From contig CAJKKJ010000044.1 of assembly GCA_905200435.1 (NCBI GenBank), positions 1 through 6,866 on the forward strand: a stretch of DNA of 6,866 bases. The letters are read 5' to 3'. The notes under the pieces were generated by a model. The model ran no database searches and was not told the DNA's origin. It worked only from the letters and a program-made list of their open reading frames with translations. Position numbers and translations under genes: made by a program. The stretch's first letter is position 1, and every line of letters begins with the position of its first letter. Source of the DNA: an uncultured Bacillota bacterium (GTDB lineage Bacteria; Bacillota_I; Bacilli_A; RF39; UBA660). Below are positions 6,433 to 6,866 of the stretch, one piece after another.

Positions 6433-6475
6433 ATTTTGACATAGCAAAATAACCTTACTATATGTATATAGTAAG
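6433..6475 (+). promoter_or_regulatory. Promoter of the mobilization-like gene overlapped by an inverted repeat; candidate oriT/operator
   Basis: A perfect TTGACA (6436-6441) is 17 bases from TATATG (6459-6464). The -35 lies in a small hairpin, ATTTTG (6433-6438) with CAAAAT (6445-6450). The -10 lies in a perfect inverted repeat, CTTACTATA (6454-6462) with TATAGTAAG (6467-6475) around TGTA. In MobV-type plasmids such as pMV158 the relaxase binds an inverted repeat at oriT that overlaps its own promoter. The layout here is similar, but I have not identified a nick site. Confidence 0.5.
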
Positions 6476-6498
6476 TTCTAAAAAGGAGGTGCAAATAA

Positions 6499-6866
6499 AT
6501 GGTAGAATTATCTTATTCACTACATTTAGGTAATGATAAAAACAAATCTAAAAAGGCAAGGAAAACAGCAAAATCTAATCAATCAGGAACAACTTCACTT
6601 AATAATAATTCAATACAAAATCTTCAACAATTATCAAAAGTAGATAAACATAATTTAAGAAAATATGATGATGAGCAAGAACTAATTAAAACTATAAAAG
6701 GAACTTCTTCTGTTGTAGAAGATACTAAAAACTTATATTTAGATTTGTTTGAAGAATCTAGAATTAAATATAATGAAAAACAAACTAGAAATGATAGAAA
6801 GAGAGATAATTATTTTAATCATATCTCAAACGATAATAAAAGAGCTCTAGCTTGTGAAATAATTAT
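6499..6866 (+). CDS. Probable mobilization / plasmid-recombination-type protein, N-terminal part (runs off window)
   Basis: ATG 6499 follows an excellent ribosome binding site, AAGGAGGTG (6483-6491), and the frame stays open to the window end (122 residues seen). Residues 12-50 are low in complexity and rich in Lys, Ser, Asn and Gln. Next come HNLRKYDDE and a segment with YLDLFEESRIKYNEKQ, then TRNDRKRDNYFNHI. In my memory this YNxKQxRxDRxxxxYFxxI pattern is typical of the N-terminal part of plasmid-recombination/Mob-type proteins in Firmicutes mobile elements. Such proteins are relaxases that nick at oriT to start transfer. The catalytic residues would lie beyond the window. The preceding hairpins and inverted-repeat promoter agree with this. 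That it is a real gene is near certain; the family is tentative and an accessory element protein is the alternative. Confidence 0.6.
   Translation, partial: MVELSYSLHLGNDKNKSKKARKTAKSNQSGTTSLNNNSIQNLQQLSKVDKHNLRKYDDEQELIKTIKGTSSVVEDTKNLYLDLFEESRIKYNEKQTRNDRKRDNYFNHISNDNKRALACEII

Noticed and set aside
6271..6475. CRISPR array
   Set aside because: The repeats are short, unevenly spaced and different hairpins rather than identical repeats with spacers of constant length; no cas gene is present.

Overview
The window comes from a very AT-rich, Gram-positive-type bacterium of the low-GC Firmicutes/Bacilli kind. The signs are strong AAGGAG-type ribosome binding sites, a lipoteichoic-acid-synthase-like enzyme and heavy use of AT-ending codons. 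Tryptophan is always TGG in the coding frames, so the standard bacterial code fits better than the Mycoplasma code. I cannot name a species.

Left part (1-3460) looks like ordinary chromosome. It holds the 3' end of an LTA-synthase/sulfatase-family gene, then a response regulator and sensor kinase pair whose reading frames overlap. Next is a small thioredoxin-fold protein that has lost its CxxC. A small ribbon-helix-helix-like gene converges on it from the minus strand and is broken by a one-base frameshift in an A7 tract. The two converging genes share a hairpin terminator. The frameshifted gene's promoter carries a 12-bp palindrome and lies back to back with the promoter of a tRNA-Arg(CCG) gene, which has its own intrinsic terminator.

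Middle part (3460-4088) holds an unrecognised 91-residue ORF, a 14-bp inverted repeat around it, and a compact regulatory leader. The leader consists of a near-consensus promoter, a 22-codon leader peptide with its own ribosome binding site, and a strong intrinsic terminator whose 5' arm is made from the end of the leader ORF.

Right part (4089-6866) looks like the left end of an integrated mobilizable element: a 649-residue large serine recombinase, then about 460 bases without a convincing gene but full of consecutive hairpins and short repeats, then the start of a gene that resembles plasmid-recombination/mobilization proteins (tentative). A perfect TTGACA promoter with a 9-bp-arm inverted repeat across its -10 sits in front of that gene and is a candidate oriT/operator. 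The recombinase-plus-mobilization order recalls Tn4451-type elements (TnpX and TnpZ), by general architecture only. The element's left boundary is not directly visible; I infer it lies roughly between 3843 and 3893.

The most interesting points are the translation-coupled attenuator in front of the recombinase, the dense hairpin region before the mobilization-like gene, the frameshifted regulator with a candidate operator, and the cysteine-less thioredoxin-like protein.
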